35,554 nucleotides of DNA from Bacteroidales bacterium UBA1757 (GTDB taxonomy: Bacteria; Bacteroidota; Bacteroidia; Bacteroidales; UBA1402). Location of the stretch: contig DCHH01000095.1 in the NCBI GenBank assembly GCA_002315625.1, positions 1-35,554 of the forward strand, given 5' to 3'. A program made the translations under genes and the position numbers. A model generated the notes under the pieces. That model worked only from the letters and a program-made list of their open reading frames with translations. It made no database searches and had not been told where the DNA came from. Positions 18,126 to 26,438 of this stretch are shown here, piece after piece (position 1 is the stretch's first letter; every line of letters starts with the position of its first letter).

Positions 18126-21100
18126 ATGGACATGCAAATGAAAAGCTATATAAAATCGGTTTTGCTCTTTGGCCTTGTCGCATCGGTACTCCCGCTGCAG
18201 GCCATTGCTCAGGATTCCATCGCGACAGCTCAGACAGTAAAGGAGCAGAAGGTTGATACCCGTACCCTCATTGTCGGTATCGTTACCGATGCTGCGACAA
18301 AGAAGCCCATTGACGGTGCAACCATCAAGATGCGCGGTGTGGCGGTCTATTCCAAGGAAAACGGAACCTTCCGTCTAAGGGTCAACAACCCCGTCGCAGC
18401 CATGACGGTCTCTGCTCCCGGCTATGAAACCCGTGAGGTGGAATGGAGAGGACGTGACAGTGTGGCCATAGTCATGACTCAGGATAAGTTCTCAACTGCC
18501 CTGCATGCCAATCTGAAGGTGCCTCAGGGTGATGCTACGCTGGTTCCCGTAACTGCGGCGTATGATGCCATTGAGGATATAGAACTGACCCTTCCGCAGC
18601 AGACTTTCGACAACCTGATTCAGGAGAGGATGGGAACTGTCCGCATAACACAGCGGTCTGGAGCTGCCGGCATGGGGTCGGACATCAACATCCGCGGTGT
18701 CAATACGCTGAACGGAAATACCCAGCCGCTGGTCCTTGTAGATGGAGTGCCTCTCGAATCGTACAGCGACGTTCCTTCACTCCATTCAGGTTTCTTCATC
18801 AACGGCTTTGCAAACATTGATGTGCGTGATATTGAGAATATTACCGTCATCAAGGATGCAGTCTCCGTCTATGGCGCCAAGGCTTCAAACGGTGTGATCC
18901 TGATTGAGACCGTGCGCGGCCAGGACCCCGTGACCCGTATCACTGCCAATATCGACTTCGGTTTCACCCTCAAGCCCAAGACGCTGCCCATGCTCAATGC
19001 CGAGCAGAGCCGTATCCTTGCGAGCGAAATGTTCCGCGACGACCCCGACTACGCAGTAGATGAGCTGGACGATATGATTATCTTCAACGATAGCTATCTG
19101 AACAACCTACAATATAATAAGGTGCACAACCATACCGACTGGACAGAGTGGGTCTATAACAATACGGGCATCAATCAGGGCTACAGCGCCCGTGCAACCG
19201 GTGGTGATGCCGTCGGTATGTATGCCCTTTCGGTCGGTTATGTCGGAAATAACTCCACGGTGAAGGGAAGTTCAATGAACCACCTCAATTTCCGTTTCAA
19301 CTCCGATATCAAGATTGTCGATGTGCTTCGTACCGCCATCGATTTCTCCATCAGCAGCCTGAATTACTCGCCGTTCAACGACGGTGTGACTTCCAAGACC
19401 TCGCCCACCTATCTGGCACAGGTCAAGTCGCCGATGTTCTATCCCTACACCTATTCGAACCTGACCCATCTGCCCACGACAAATGTCGAGGAGGCCGACC
19501 CGCTGGGAATCAACAACCCCGTGTCGATTATCAACAGTGCCCAGCAGATGAGCAAGCAGACAAATTTCGTCGCTGCTATCCGCCCGGTGTGGGACATTAC
19601 TAAGGATTTGCGCCTGCAGGTGAATGCCAGCTACGCCATGAACAAGTTCTATGAATCGTACTTCACTCCTATGGCCGGTGTGGCTCCTGAGGTAGGCTAC
19701 GATGAGATGGGCTATTCATACACACTTAAAAACGAAGCAAAGGCGCAGAGTATGCGCGACACCCGTGTCGATCTTGAGGCAAAGCTCGGATACAATAAGG
19801 ACCTGGGCAACCATCACGTCAACGTCCTTGGCGGGTGGCGCTATTTCATAGAGAACCGTACCTGGGATATGGCAAGCGGCTATAACACCGGACAAGACAA
19901 CCAGGTGGATGTATCGTCCAGCCTGCTGTACAAGAAACTGAATGGTGAAAACAGGCGTGTCCGCTCTATGGACTGGTATCTGACGGCCGGTTGGAACTAT
20001 CGTGAGAAATATATCCTGAATGCCTCTGTCTCGATGGAGACCTCCTCACGCTTCGGTACCGAGGTGGAGGGAGCAATCAAACTTTGCGGACAGTCGTGGG
20101 GACTCTTCCCCTCAGTCCAGGGTGCATGGGTGATTTCCGCTGAAGACTTCATGGCCGGTGCCTCATGGATTGACCTTCTCAAGCTGCGTGCAAGCTACGG
20201 ACTGACGGGCAACGACGGCATCAGGGACTACATCACCTACAGCTATTTCGAATCGACAAACTATATGAGCCAGGCTTCAGGTCTTATTCTCGGCAACCTA
20301 GGCAATCCCAAGGTGAAGTGGGAGACCACCCGCAAGGCTGATGTCGGACTTGATATGTCGTTCTTCAACAATCATCTGACGGCCACCGTCGATTTCTATC
20401 AGAACAAGACTTCGGATCTTCTGACCCAGAAGCTTCTTCCCAATACCTTGGCCGGTTTCAGCACCTACTGGGCCAACGACGGAAACCTGACGAACAAGGG
20501 TTATGAAGTTTCGTTCAATGCCCGCATTATCGACCGCAGCAGGTTCCGCTGGGAACTGTCGGCAGCTGTTGCCCGCAATATCAACCGTGTGGAGCATCTG
20601 GCCAACGGCGACTACACGACCAGTATCTATGATGCCGAAATCCTGACGGCAGTGGGACAGCCCATTGGAGTTTTCTACGGCTACAAATACCTTGGTGTCT
20701 ATAGCACGGCCCAGCAGGCGGCTACTGCACACAACGGCAGCGACTACATCTATAAGCTTAACGATGATACCTCTCTGTCGCCCTATCAGGCAGGTGATGC
20801 CATGTATGAGGACGTGAACCATGACGGGATTATCTCGGATGCCGACAAGCAGATTATCGGCGACCCCAATCCCGATGTGACCGGTATGTTGGGAACGACC
20901 GTCGGCTTCAAGGGGGTCAGCCTGAATGCGGTATTCAACTACAGCATCGGAAACGAGATGTACAACTATCAGCGCCGCGTCTATGAGTCTATGTCAACAT
21001 ACGAGAATCAGACCACGGCAGTCCTGAATCGCTGGCGCAGCGAAGGAATGGTCACCGACGTTCCTCAGGCTACCTACGGCGACCCGATGGGCAATGCCGC

Positions 21101-21359
21101 ATTCTCGTCCCGCTGGATTGAGGATGCCTCCTTCATCCGTCTCAAGAGCCTGACCCTTCGCTGGGACATGCCCTTCAAGGTGAAGATTCTCAAGGACGGC
21201 TCGCTCTTTGCCACGGCTTACAATCCCTTTACTTGGACCAAGTATCTGGGCTGCGACCCCGAGACCTCTGTTTCGACCAGTCCGTTGTACCAGGGAATCG
21301 ATGCGGGCCTTATGCCCCAGAGCCGCTCGTTTGTATTCGGTATCAGACTTAAATTGTAA
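18126..21359 (+). CDS. SusC/RagA-type TonB-dependent outer-membrane transporter (second copy)
   Basis: A SusC-like transporter of about 1077 residues. It has a signal peptide (KSYIKSVLLFGLVASVLPLQ, cleaved after AIAQ), a carboxypeptidase-regulatory-like domain (LIVGIVTDAATKKPIDGA), a plug (INIRGVNTLNGNTQPLVLVD, ITVIKDAVSVYGAKASNG) and a barrel ending FGIRLKL. The plug motif is two residues shorter than in the first copy. The start is uncertain: ATG 18126, 18132 and 18138 are all in frame, and 18138 gives the most usual signal peptide. The architecture parallels 11564-14851, but the two are clearly diverged, so they probably take up different or differently sized ligands. Confidence 0.92.
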   Translation: MDMQMKSYIKSVLLFGLVASVLPLQAIAQDSIATAQTVKEQKVDTRTLIVGIVTDAATKKPIDGATIKMRGVAVYSKENGTFRLRVNNPVAAMTVSAPGYETREVEWRGRDSVAIVMTQDKFSTALHANLKVPQGDATLVPVTAAYDAIEDIELTLPQQTFDNLIQERMGTVRITQRSGAAGMGSDINIRGVNTLNGNTQPLVLVDGVPLESYSDVPSLHSGFFINGFANIDVRDIENITVIKDAVSVYGAKASNGVILIETVRGQDPVTRITANIDFGFTLKPKTLPMLNAEQSRILASEMFRDDPDYAVDELDDMIIFNDSYLNNLQYNKVHNHTDWTEWVYNNTGINQGYSARATGGDAVGMYALSVGYVGNNSTVKGSSMNHLNFRFNSDIKIVDVLRTAIDFSISSLNYSPFNDGVTSKTSPTYLAQVKSPMFYPYTYSNLTHLPTTNVEEADPLGINNPVSIINSAQQMSKQTNFVAAIRPVWDITKDLRLQVNASYAMNKFYESYFTPMAGVAPEVGYDEMGYSYTLKNEAKAQSMRDTRVDLEAKLGYNKDLGNHHVNVLGGWRYFIENRTWDMASGYNTGQDNQVDVSSSLLYKKLNGENRRVRSMDWYLTAGWNYREKYILNASVSMETSSRFGTEVEGAIKLCGQSWGLFPSVQGAWVISAEDFMAGASWIDLLKLRASYGLTGNDGIRDYITYSYFESTNYMSQASGLILGNLGNPKVKWETTRKADVGLDMSFFNNHLTATVDFYQNKTSDLLTQKLLPNTLAGFSTYWANDGNLTNKGYEVSFNARIIDRSRFRWELSAAVARNINRVEHLANGDYTTSIYDAEILTAVGQPIGVFYGYKYLGVYSTAQQAATAHNGSDYIYKLNDDTSLSPYQAGDAMYEDVNHDGIISDADKQIIGDPNPDVTGMLGTTVGFKGVSLNAVFNYSIGNEMYNYQRRVYESMSTYENQTTAVLNRWRSEGMVTDVPQATYGDPMGNAAFSSRWIEDASFIRLKSLTLRWDMPFKVKILKDGSLFATAYNPFTWTKYLGCDPETSVSTSPLYQGIDAGLMPQSRSFVFGIRLKL

Positions 21360-21370
21360 AAAGTTCTACT

Positions 21371-23056
21371 ATGAAGCATATATTCTATACGATTGGTGCA
21401 CTGGCCTTGCTGATGCTTGCAGGAGCCTGCGACAACATGTTGCGTACCACTTCAGACCGTTTCGTCAAAAGTGAGGACAACCTTTTGGACAGTCCGAACG
21501 ATTCGCTCTATTCGGTGGCGGGTATTCTGTCAAAGATGCAGAAGGTGGGTGATGTCTATGTCGTTCTGGGAGACCTTCGTGCCGACCTGATGGATGTGAC
21601 ACACAATGCTGACCAGGAACTTCGCGATATCAGCAGTCTCAATATATCAGCAGACAATAAATGGGTAGATCCGACACCGTTCTACGACATTATTAATCAT
21701 TGTAACTTTGTGATATCCAGAATGGATACCTCGATTTACATGAGCGGAAAGAAAGTGCTGATGCCCGACTTCGCGGCTGCCAAGGCTGTCCGTGCATGGT
21801 CGTACATGCAGCTGGCACTCAACTATGGCAAGGCATACTACTTTACCGAGCCCATTCTGAATATCAGCGACTTGGACAAGAGTTTCGAGCTCCTTGACCG
21901 CGATGCACTCTTCAACCTGCTCGTCAAGGATATCCTTCCATACGTGGATGTTCCTTCGCCCTCGTATGGTACGATATACAACTATGCACCGGCCCGGCTC
22001 ATTCCCGACATCCGCTATCTGATTGGCGAGATGTACCTCTGGCTGAACAACTATCAGGCTGCTGCCGATATGTATGCAGCCGATATTGATGCCCGTAACA
22101 TGGTGGTGGATCCGTCTTATCAGTCTATGTGGCAGAAGAGTGATTACGACTATTCACTTACTGAGCCGGATTTTCCAAAGTATTATACTCTAGTTCAAAA
22201 CTGGCAGCAGACTTTCAAGGCGATTATTCCCCAGGGTGACTACATGACGCTGATACCTTACTACTACACGAACGCATTTGGAGAGTTCAACACATACGAG
22301 ATGTATGCCCTTACATGGTCGCAGTACAAGGTTGCCCCTTCACAGCGTGCCAGAGACCTGTTTGAGAACCAGGAGTACAAGGATTTCTCGATACATGATG
22401 ATGTTTCGTACGATTTGACATGGACCGGTGACCTGCGTGGAAGACACGGCGCTTACGATTTGGTCACCAGCGATATGGGTGATGTGACTGAAGAGAATAT
22501 CGCTGTCTATAGCGAGCCGGAAGGGACTCCGTATATCAATATGTACCAGACTCTCAATCAGGTGGCTATCCAGCGCCATACTTTGGCCTACCTGCGCTAT
22601 GCTGAGGCTGTGAACCGGATGGGCAAGCCCTCCCTGGCTATGGCGGTCATCAATAGCGGACTTAACCGCGAACTGTTCACCACCTGGGCTGAGCTCAGCC
22701 TGTCGGAGGTGACGGTTCAGGATTCCATTACCTGGTCGTATCCGAAGTTCGACTATAATATGGGGACACGCCAGCGCGGTCAGGGTAATAGCCGCTTTAT
22801 TACTTTTGATGAGGCTAAGCCTGCTTGCGAGACCCTTACGGATTCGATTGAGTATGTCGAGAAGCTGCTGATTGAAGAGTGCGGACTGGAGACTGCCTTC
22901 CACGGCAACCGCTTCCATGACCTTATGCGCTATTCCCATCATAATAGCAATAATAGCATTATTGCGGAGAATATCGCAGAGAAGCACTTGGACGACTATG
23001 CCCGCTATTATGCTATGATGCTCGACGAACAGAACTGGTACTTGCCGTTTGAGTAA
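21371..23056 (+). CDS. SusD/RagB-type surface lipoprotein (second copy)
   Basis: A 561-residue SusD-like lipoprotein with signal peptide MKHIFYTIGALALLMLAGAC (Cys20). Family traits are AAKAVRAWSYMQLALNYGKA in the N-terminal helical part, RHTLAYLRYAEAVNRMGKPS in the middle, and LIEECGLETAFHGNRFHDLM near the end, a variant of the usual E-x-x-x-E-FEG-x-R-WFD-L-x-R motif. It starts 11 bases after the second SusC gene and ends the six-gene unit just before two hairpins. It is expected to cap that transporter. It is more divergent than the first SusD copy. Confidence 0.9.
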   Translation: MKHIFYTIGALALLMLAGACDNMLRTTSDRFVKSEDNLLDSPNDSLYSVAGILSKMQKVGDVYVVLGDLRADLMDVTHNADQELRDISSLNISADNKWVDPTPFYDIINHCNFVISRMDTSIYMSGKKVLMPDFAAAKAVRAWSYMQLALNYGKAYYFTEPILNISDLDKSFELLDRDALFNLLVKDILPYVDVPSPSYGTIYNYAPARLIPDIRYLIGEMYLWLNNYQAAADMYAADIDARNMVVDPSYQSMWQKSDYDYSLTEPDFPKYYTLVQNWQQTFKAIIPQGDYMTLIPYYYTNAFGEFNTYEMYALTWSQYKVAPSQRARDLFENQEYKDFSIHDDVSYDLTWTGDLRGRHGAYDLVTSDMGDVTEENIAVYSEPEGTPYINMYQTLNQVAIQRHTLAYLRYAEAVNRMGKPSLAMAVINSGLNRELFTTWAELSLSEVTVQDSITWSYPKFDYNMGTRQRGQGNSRFITFDEAKPACETLTDSIEYVEKLLIEECGLETAFHGNRFHDLMRYSHHNSNNSIIAENIAEKHLDDYARYYAMMLDEQNWYLPFE

Positions 23057-23065
23057 AAAGAAGGG

Positions 23066-23086
23066 ATCCTGAATCAAGTTCAGGAT
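23066..23086. repeat. Palindromic hairpin, possible dispersed repeat
   Basis: ATCCTGAA (23066-23073) and TTCAGGAT (23079-23086) form a perfect 8-bp stem with a 5-base loop. It is followed by GACG and lies 8 bases upstream of the operon terminator. Very similar palindromes recur as dispersed intergenic elements in several bacterial genomes. Only one copy lies in this window, so repeat status is an inference. Confidence 0.4.
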
Positions 23087-23094
23087 GACGATAG

Positions 23095-23125
23095 GCCGGA
23101 TTTCTTTTGAAGTCCGGCTTTTTTT
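23095..23125 (+). terminator. Terminator of the FAS1-SusC-SusD operon
   Basis: GCCGGATTTC (23095-23104) pairs with GAAGTCCGGC (23109-23118), one pair being G-U, around a TTTT loop. It is followed directly by seven T's, a classic intrinsic terminator about 40 bases after the SusD stop. Confidence 0.88.
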
Positions 23126-23127
23126 AT

Positions 23128-23159
23128 TTTGGAAAAATGAAAGGCAGTCGATATCTTTG
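23128..23159 (+). promoter_or_regulatory. Promoter of the V-type ATPase operon
   Basis: TTTG at 23128-23131 and TATCTTTG at 23152-23159 are perfect -33 and -7 boxes separated by 20 bases. Transcription would begin near 23165, giving a leader of about 25 bases before the E-subunit ATG at 23191. The -33 box begins only 3 bases past the T run of the preceding terminator. Confidence 0.82.
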
Positions 23160-23190
23160 TAGAATAATTCATTCTATTCCAAACGTATCT

Positions 23191-23778
23191 ATGAATACCA
23201 TTCAAGACTTGACCGACCAGCTGTACAACGAAGGCGTGCAGCGTGGCAAAGAAGAGGCGCAACAAATTGTCTCTCAGGCAGAAAACAAAAAAGAGGAAAT
23301 ATTGGCACAGGCTCAGCGCCAGGCTGAGGAAATCCTTTCTGACGCACAGAAGAAGGCCGCTGAACTCGACAAGAACACCCGCTCTGAGATCAAGCTTTTT
23401 GCCGCACAAGCCGTGGAGGCACTCAAATCCGAAGTGATAAATCTTCTTAACGGAAAAGTGGTCGGACAGACGGTCCAAAGCGTGACCGACGACAAGGCCT
23501 TTATGCAGAACATGCTGCTGACTTTCGTGCAGAACTGGGCCGCCAAGGGAGAACTTGTCATTGAAGCTGAGGACGAAAAGTCGCTCACCGGCTTCTTTGA
23601 GTCAAAGGCCGCCGAAATATTGAAGGAAGGTCTGGAAATCAAGCAGGTAAATGGCTTGGGTACCGATTTCGTCCTCTCTGCAAAGGACGGTTCGTACAAG
23701 ATTCAGTTGGGTAAGCAGGATTTCGTGGCCTATTTCAAGGAGTTCCTCCGTCCCAAGCTGGTCGAAATGCTTTTCTAA
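23191..23778 (+). CDS. ntpE: V/A-type ATPase subunit E (peripheral stalk)
   Basis: A 195-residue E subunit, the stator stalk component that links the A3B3 head to subunit I. Residues about 5-80 form a long charged helix rich in Ala, Gln, Glu and Lys (RGKEEAQQIVSQAENKKEEI), as expected for the coiled-coil stalk, followed by a compact C-terminal domain. I chose ATG 23191; an in-frame TTG at 23107 would add 28 residues encoded inside the terminator and promoter. It is the first gene of the V-ATPase operon. Canonical G/H, the usual coiled-coil partner of E, is not encoded in this operon. Confidence 0.88.
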   Translation: MNTIQDLTDQLYNEGVQRGKEEAQQIVSQAENKKEEILAQAQRQAEEILSDAQKKAAELDKNTRSEIKLFAAQAVEALKSEVINLLNGKVVGQTVQSVTDDKAFMQNMLLTFVQNWAAKGELVIEAEDEKSLTGFFESKAAEILKEGLEIKQVNGLGTDFVLSAKDGSYKIQLGKQDFVAYFKEFLRPKLVEMLF

Positions 23779-23811
23779 GCGAAATTAAGGTTCAACCCAT
23801 TCCTTATTTAT

Positions 23812-24642
23812 ATGAGTCAATACTACTATGAGGTTGCCGGGCTGCCCGACATTGCCCCCGATGATGTCAAGGTCAGTCTTGGGTATGAAGAGTACCTTTC
23901 TGAACTGATGACTGCACTCTCGGGACGCGATGCCCGCCTGCTTGGCTACTTTAGGTGCAAATACGAGAATACTAATCTTATCAGCTGGCTGCGCGACAAG
24001 GAATCGCCTATGCATCCTCTGGGACTTATTGCTCCTGAGACATTTGCAAACCAGTTGCAGGCGGTCGGTTGCGATGACATGACTCCGCTGGCAGGCGTCC
24101 CTGCGTATATGCTGGAGTTTATGCGTGAGATTGATGAAGGGACAGTTTCCCGGAATGAATGGGAAAACCGTCTGACGGCCTTGTTCTATGACTATGCGGC
24201 CGCAAGCCGCAACGCCTTTGTACGCGACTGGTTTGCCTTCGAACAGAACCTTTCCAACGTACAGGTAGCCCTGAGTTGCCGCAAATACGGTCTCGACATC
24301 GAGACGCAGATTGTCGGCGACAACGAGGTCTGCCAGGCTCTGCGCACATCCACGGCCCGCGACTTCGGTCTGTCGGAACTTTTCCCGCAGGTCGAGACAC
24401 TGTTGCGCATCGGTGAGGATGCCGATTTGCTCTCCCGTGAGCGCAAGGTCGATCAGATAAAGTGGGATTACCTGTCGGATGCCTGCATAGGACACGAATT
24501 CTCCGTAGAGGCTCTGCTGTCTTATCTTGTCCGGCTGCAGAGTATTGAACGCTGGATGCATCTCGACCCCAAGCAGGGCGAGGAGATGTTCCGCACCCTT
24601 ATTTCCACTCTCAAGGAAAACGTCAGAATCCCGGAAGAGTAG
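23812..24642 (+). CDS. DUF2764 family protein of the V-ATPase operon
   Basis: A 276-residue soluble protein, starting MSQYYYEVAGLPDIAPDD, that I recognise as the DUF2764 family. This family is found almost only inside V-type ATPase operons of Bacteroidota, Chlamydia and relatives, between subunits E and A, exactly as here. It is mainly alpha-helical by composition, without signal peptide or membrane segment. Because the operon lacks a C/d subunit, this protein may replace it as the adaptor between the central shaft and the K ring. That role is inferred from position and size, not from visible motifs. Gaps are 33 bases to E and 28 bases to A. Confidence 0.8.
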   Translation: MSQYYYEVAGLPDIAPDDVKVSLGYEEYLSELMTALSGRDARLLGYFRCKYENTNLISWLRDKESPMHPLGLIAPETFANQLQAVGCDDMTPLAGVPAYMLEFMREIDEGTVSRNEWENRLTALFYDYAAASRNAFVRDWFAFEQNLSNVQVALSCRKYGLDIETQIVGDNEVCQALRTSTARDFGLSELFPQVETLLRIGEDADLLSRERKVDQIKWDYLSDACIGHEFSVEALLSYLVRLQSIERWMHLDPKQGEEMFRTLISTLKENVRIPEE

Positions 24643-24670
24643 TTTCAAGATAATTTTTAAACCAAACGAT

Positions 24671-26431
24671 ATGTCAACTAAAGGAACAGTAAAAGGAATC
24701 ATTTCCAACCTGGTGATTGTCACCGTTGACGGTCCGGTGCTGCAGAATGAAATCTGCTACATTCTCACCGGAGGCACAAGCCTGATGGCTGAGGTCATCA
24801 AGGTGATCGGCAACGATGCATACGTGCAGGTATTCGAAAGTACCCGTGGACTGAAGGTGGGCAGCGAGGCCGAATTTACCGGCCACATGCTCGAGGTTCA
24901 GCTTGGTCCCGGTCTGCTTTCACGCAATCTGGACGGTCTTGAGAACGACCTCGACAAGATGGAAGGTGTCTTCCTGCGTCGCGGCCAATATACTTCGCCG
25001 CTGGATGAAACAAAAAAATGGTCATTCCAGCCTATTGCAAAGGTTGGTGACACCGTCGAGGCCGCAGCATGGCTGGGCGAAGTCGATGAGAACCACCAGC
25101 CCCACAAGATTATGGTGCCGTTTGTCTTCAAGGGTTCATACAAGGTGAAGAACATCGTGCCGGCCGGTGATTATACCGTCAACGATACGATTGCCGTCCT
25201 TACCGCTGAAGACGGTCATGAAGAGATAGTTACAATGGTGCAGCGCTGGCCGGTCAAGAAGGCCGTCACTGCCTATCGCGAGAAACCGCGTCCTTTCCGT
25301 CTGCTCGAGACGGGCGTGCGTATCATTGATATCGCTAACCCGATTGTCGAGGGCGGTACCGGATTCATCCCCGGCCCCTTCGGAACCGGAAAGACCGTTC
25401 TGCAGCATGCCATTTCAAAACAGGCTGAGGCCGATATCGTCATCATGGCTGCCTGCGGTGAGCGTGCCAACGAGGTCGTGGAAATCTTCACCGAGTTCCC
25501 CGAACTGGTCGATCCCCATACCGGACGCAAGCTGATGGAGCGTACAATCATTGTTGCAAATACGTCAAACATGCCTGTGGCTGCCCGTGAAGCTTCGGTC
25601 TATACGGCAATGACAATCGCCGAGTACTACCGCTCGATGGGACTCAAGGTGCTGCTTATGGCTGACTCCACTTCGCGTTGGGCTCAGGCTCTGCGTGAAA
25701 TGTCGAACCGTCTGGAGGAACTTCCGGGTCAGGATGCCTTCCCGATGGACCTTTCGGCTATCATTTCGGCTTTCTACGGCCGTGCAGGCTATGTCTATCT
25801 GAACAATGGCACTACCGGTTCAATCACATTCATCGGTACCGTGTCGCCCGCCGGCGGTAACCTCAAGGAACCCGTCACAGAAGGTACCAAGAAGGCAGCC
25901 CGCTGCTTCTACGCCCTTGAGCAGGCCCGCGCCGACCGCAAGCGCTATCCGGCTGTCAACCCGATTGACTCATATTCGAAGTATATTGAATATCCTGAAT
26001 TCGAGCAGTATATCTCCAAGCTCATCGCTCCGGACTGGATTCCGATGGTCAACGAGATGAAGACCCTCATGCAAAGGGGTAAGGAGGTGCAGGAGCAGAT
26101 CAACATCCTTGGCGACGACGGTGTGCCCCTCGATTACCACCTTACTTTCTGGAAATCAGAGATTGTCGATTTCGTGATTCTCCAGCAGGATGCATTCGAC
26201 AAGATTGATGCTGTCTGCCCCATTGAGCGTCAGGAATATATGATGCGCAAGGTGATGGGACTTGTCCGTACGGACTTCCATTTCGACAGCTTCCCTGAAG
26301 TGATGGACTACTTCAAGCGTATGATCAATGCTCTCCGCCAGATGAACTACAGCGAATTCCAGAGCGGCGATTTCAAGAAGTACGAGAATGAGGTTGACGC
26401 AATAGTCGCTGAACGTAAAACCGTTAAATGA
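24671..26431 (+). CDS. ntpA: V/A-type ATPase catalytic subunit A
   Basis: The catalytic, nucleotide-hydrolysing subunit, 586 residues, of normal length. The P-loop GPFGTGKT lies at residues 235-242 (Lys241 and Thr242 bind phosphate and Mg2+). The common family version has Ala or Ser in place of Thr239. The non-homologous insert that distinguishes A from B lies before the P-loop. Other conserved parts are ACGERANEVVEI and LMADSTSRWAQALREMSNRL. I chose ATG 24671; an upstream in-frame extension lies inside the previous gene in another frame. Subunit B follows after 7 bases. Confidence 0.96.
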   Translation: MSTKGTVKGIISNLVIVTVDGPVLQNEICYILTGGTSLMAEVIKVIGNDAYVQVFESTRGLKVGSEAEFTGHMLEVQLGPGLLSRNLDGLENDLDKMEGVFLRRGQYTSPLDETKKWSFQPIAKVGDTVEAAAWLGEVDENHQPHKIMVPFVFKGSYKVKNIVPAGDYTVNDTIAVLTAEDGHEEIVTMVQRWPVKKAVTAYREKPRPFRLLETGVRIIDIANPIVEGGTGFIPGPFGTGKTVLQHAISKQAEADIVIMAACGERANEVVEIFTEFPELVDPHTGRKLMERTIIVANTSNMPVAAREASVYTAMTIAEYYRSMGLKVLLMADSTSRWAQALREMSNRLEELPGQDAFPMDLSAIISAFYGRAGYVYLNNGTTGSITFIGTVSPAGGNLKEPVTEGTKKAARCFYALEQARADRKRYPAVNPIDSYSKYIEYPEFEQYISKLIAPDWIPMVNEMKTLMQRGKEVQEQINILGDDGVPLDYHLTFWKSEIVDFVILQQDAFDKIDAVCPIERQEYMMRKVMGLVRTDFHFDSFPEVMDYFKRMINALRQMNYSEFQSGDFKKYENEVDAIVAERKTVK

Positions 26432-26438
26432 TTGAGCC

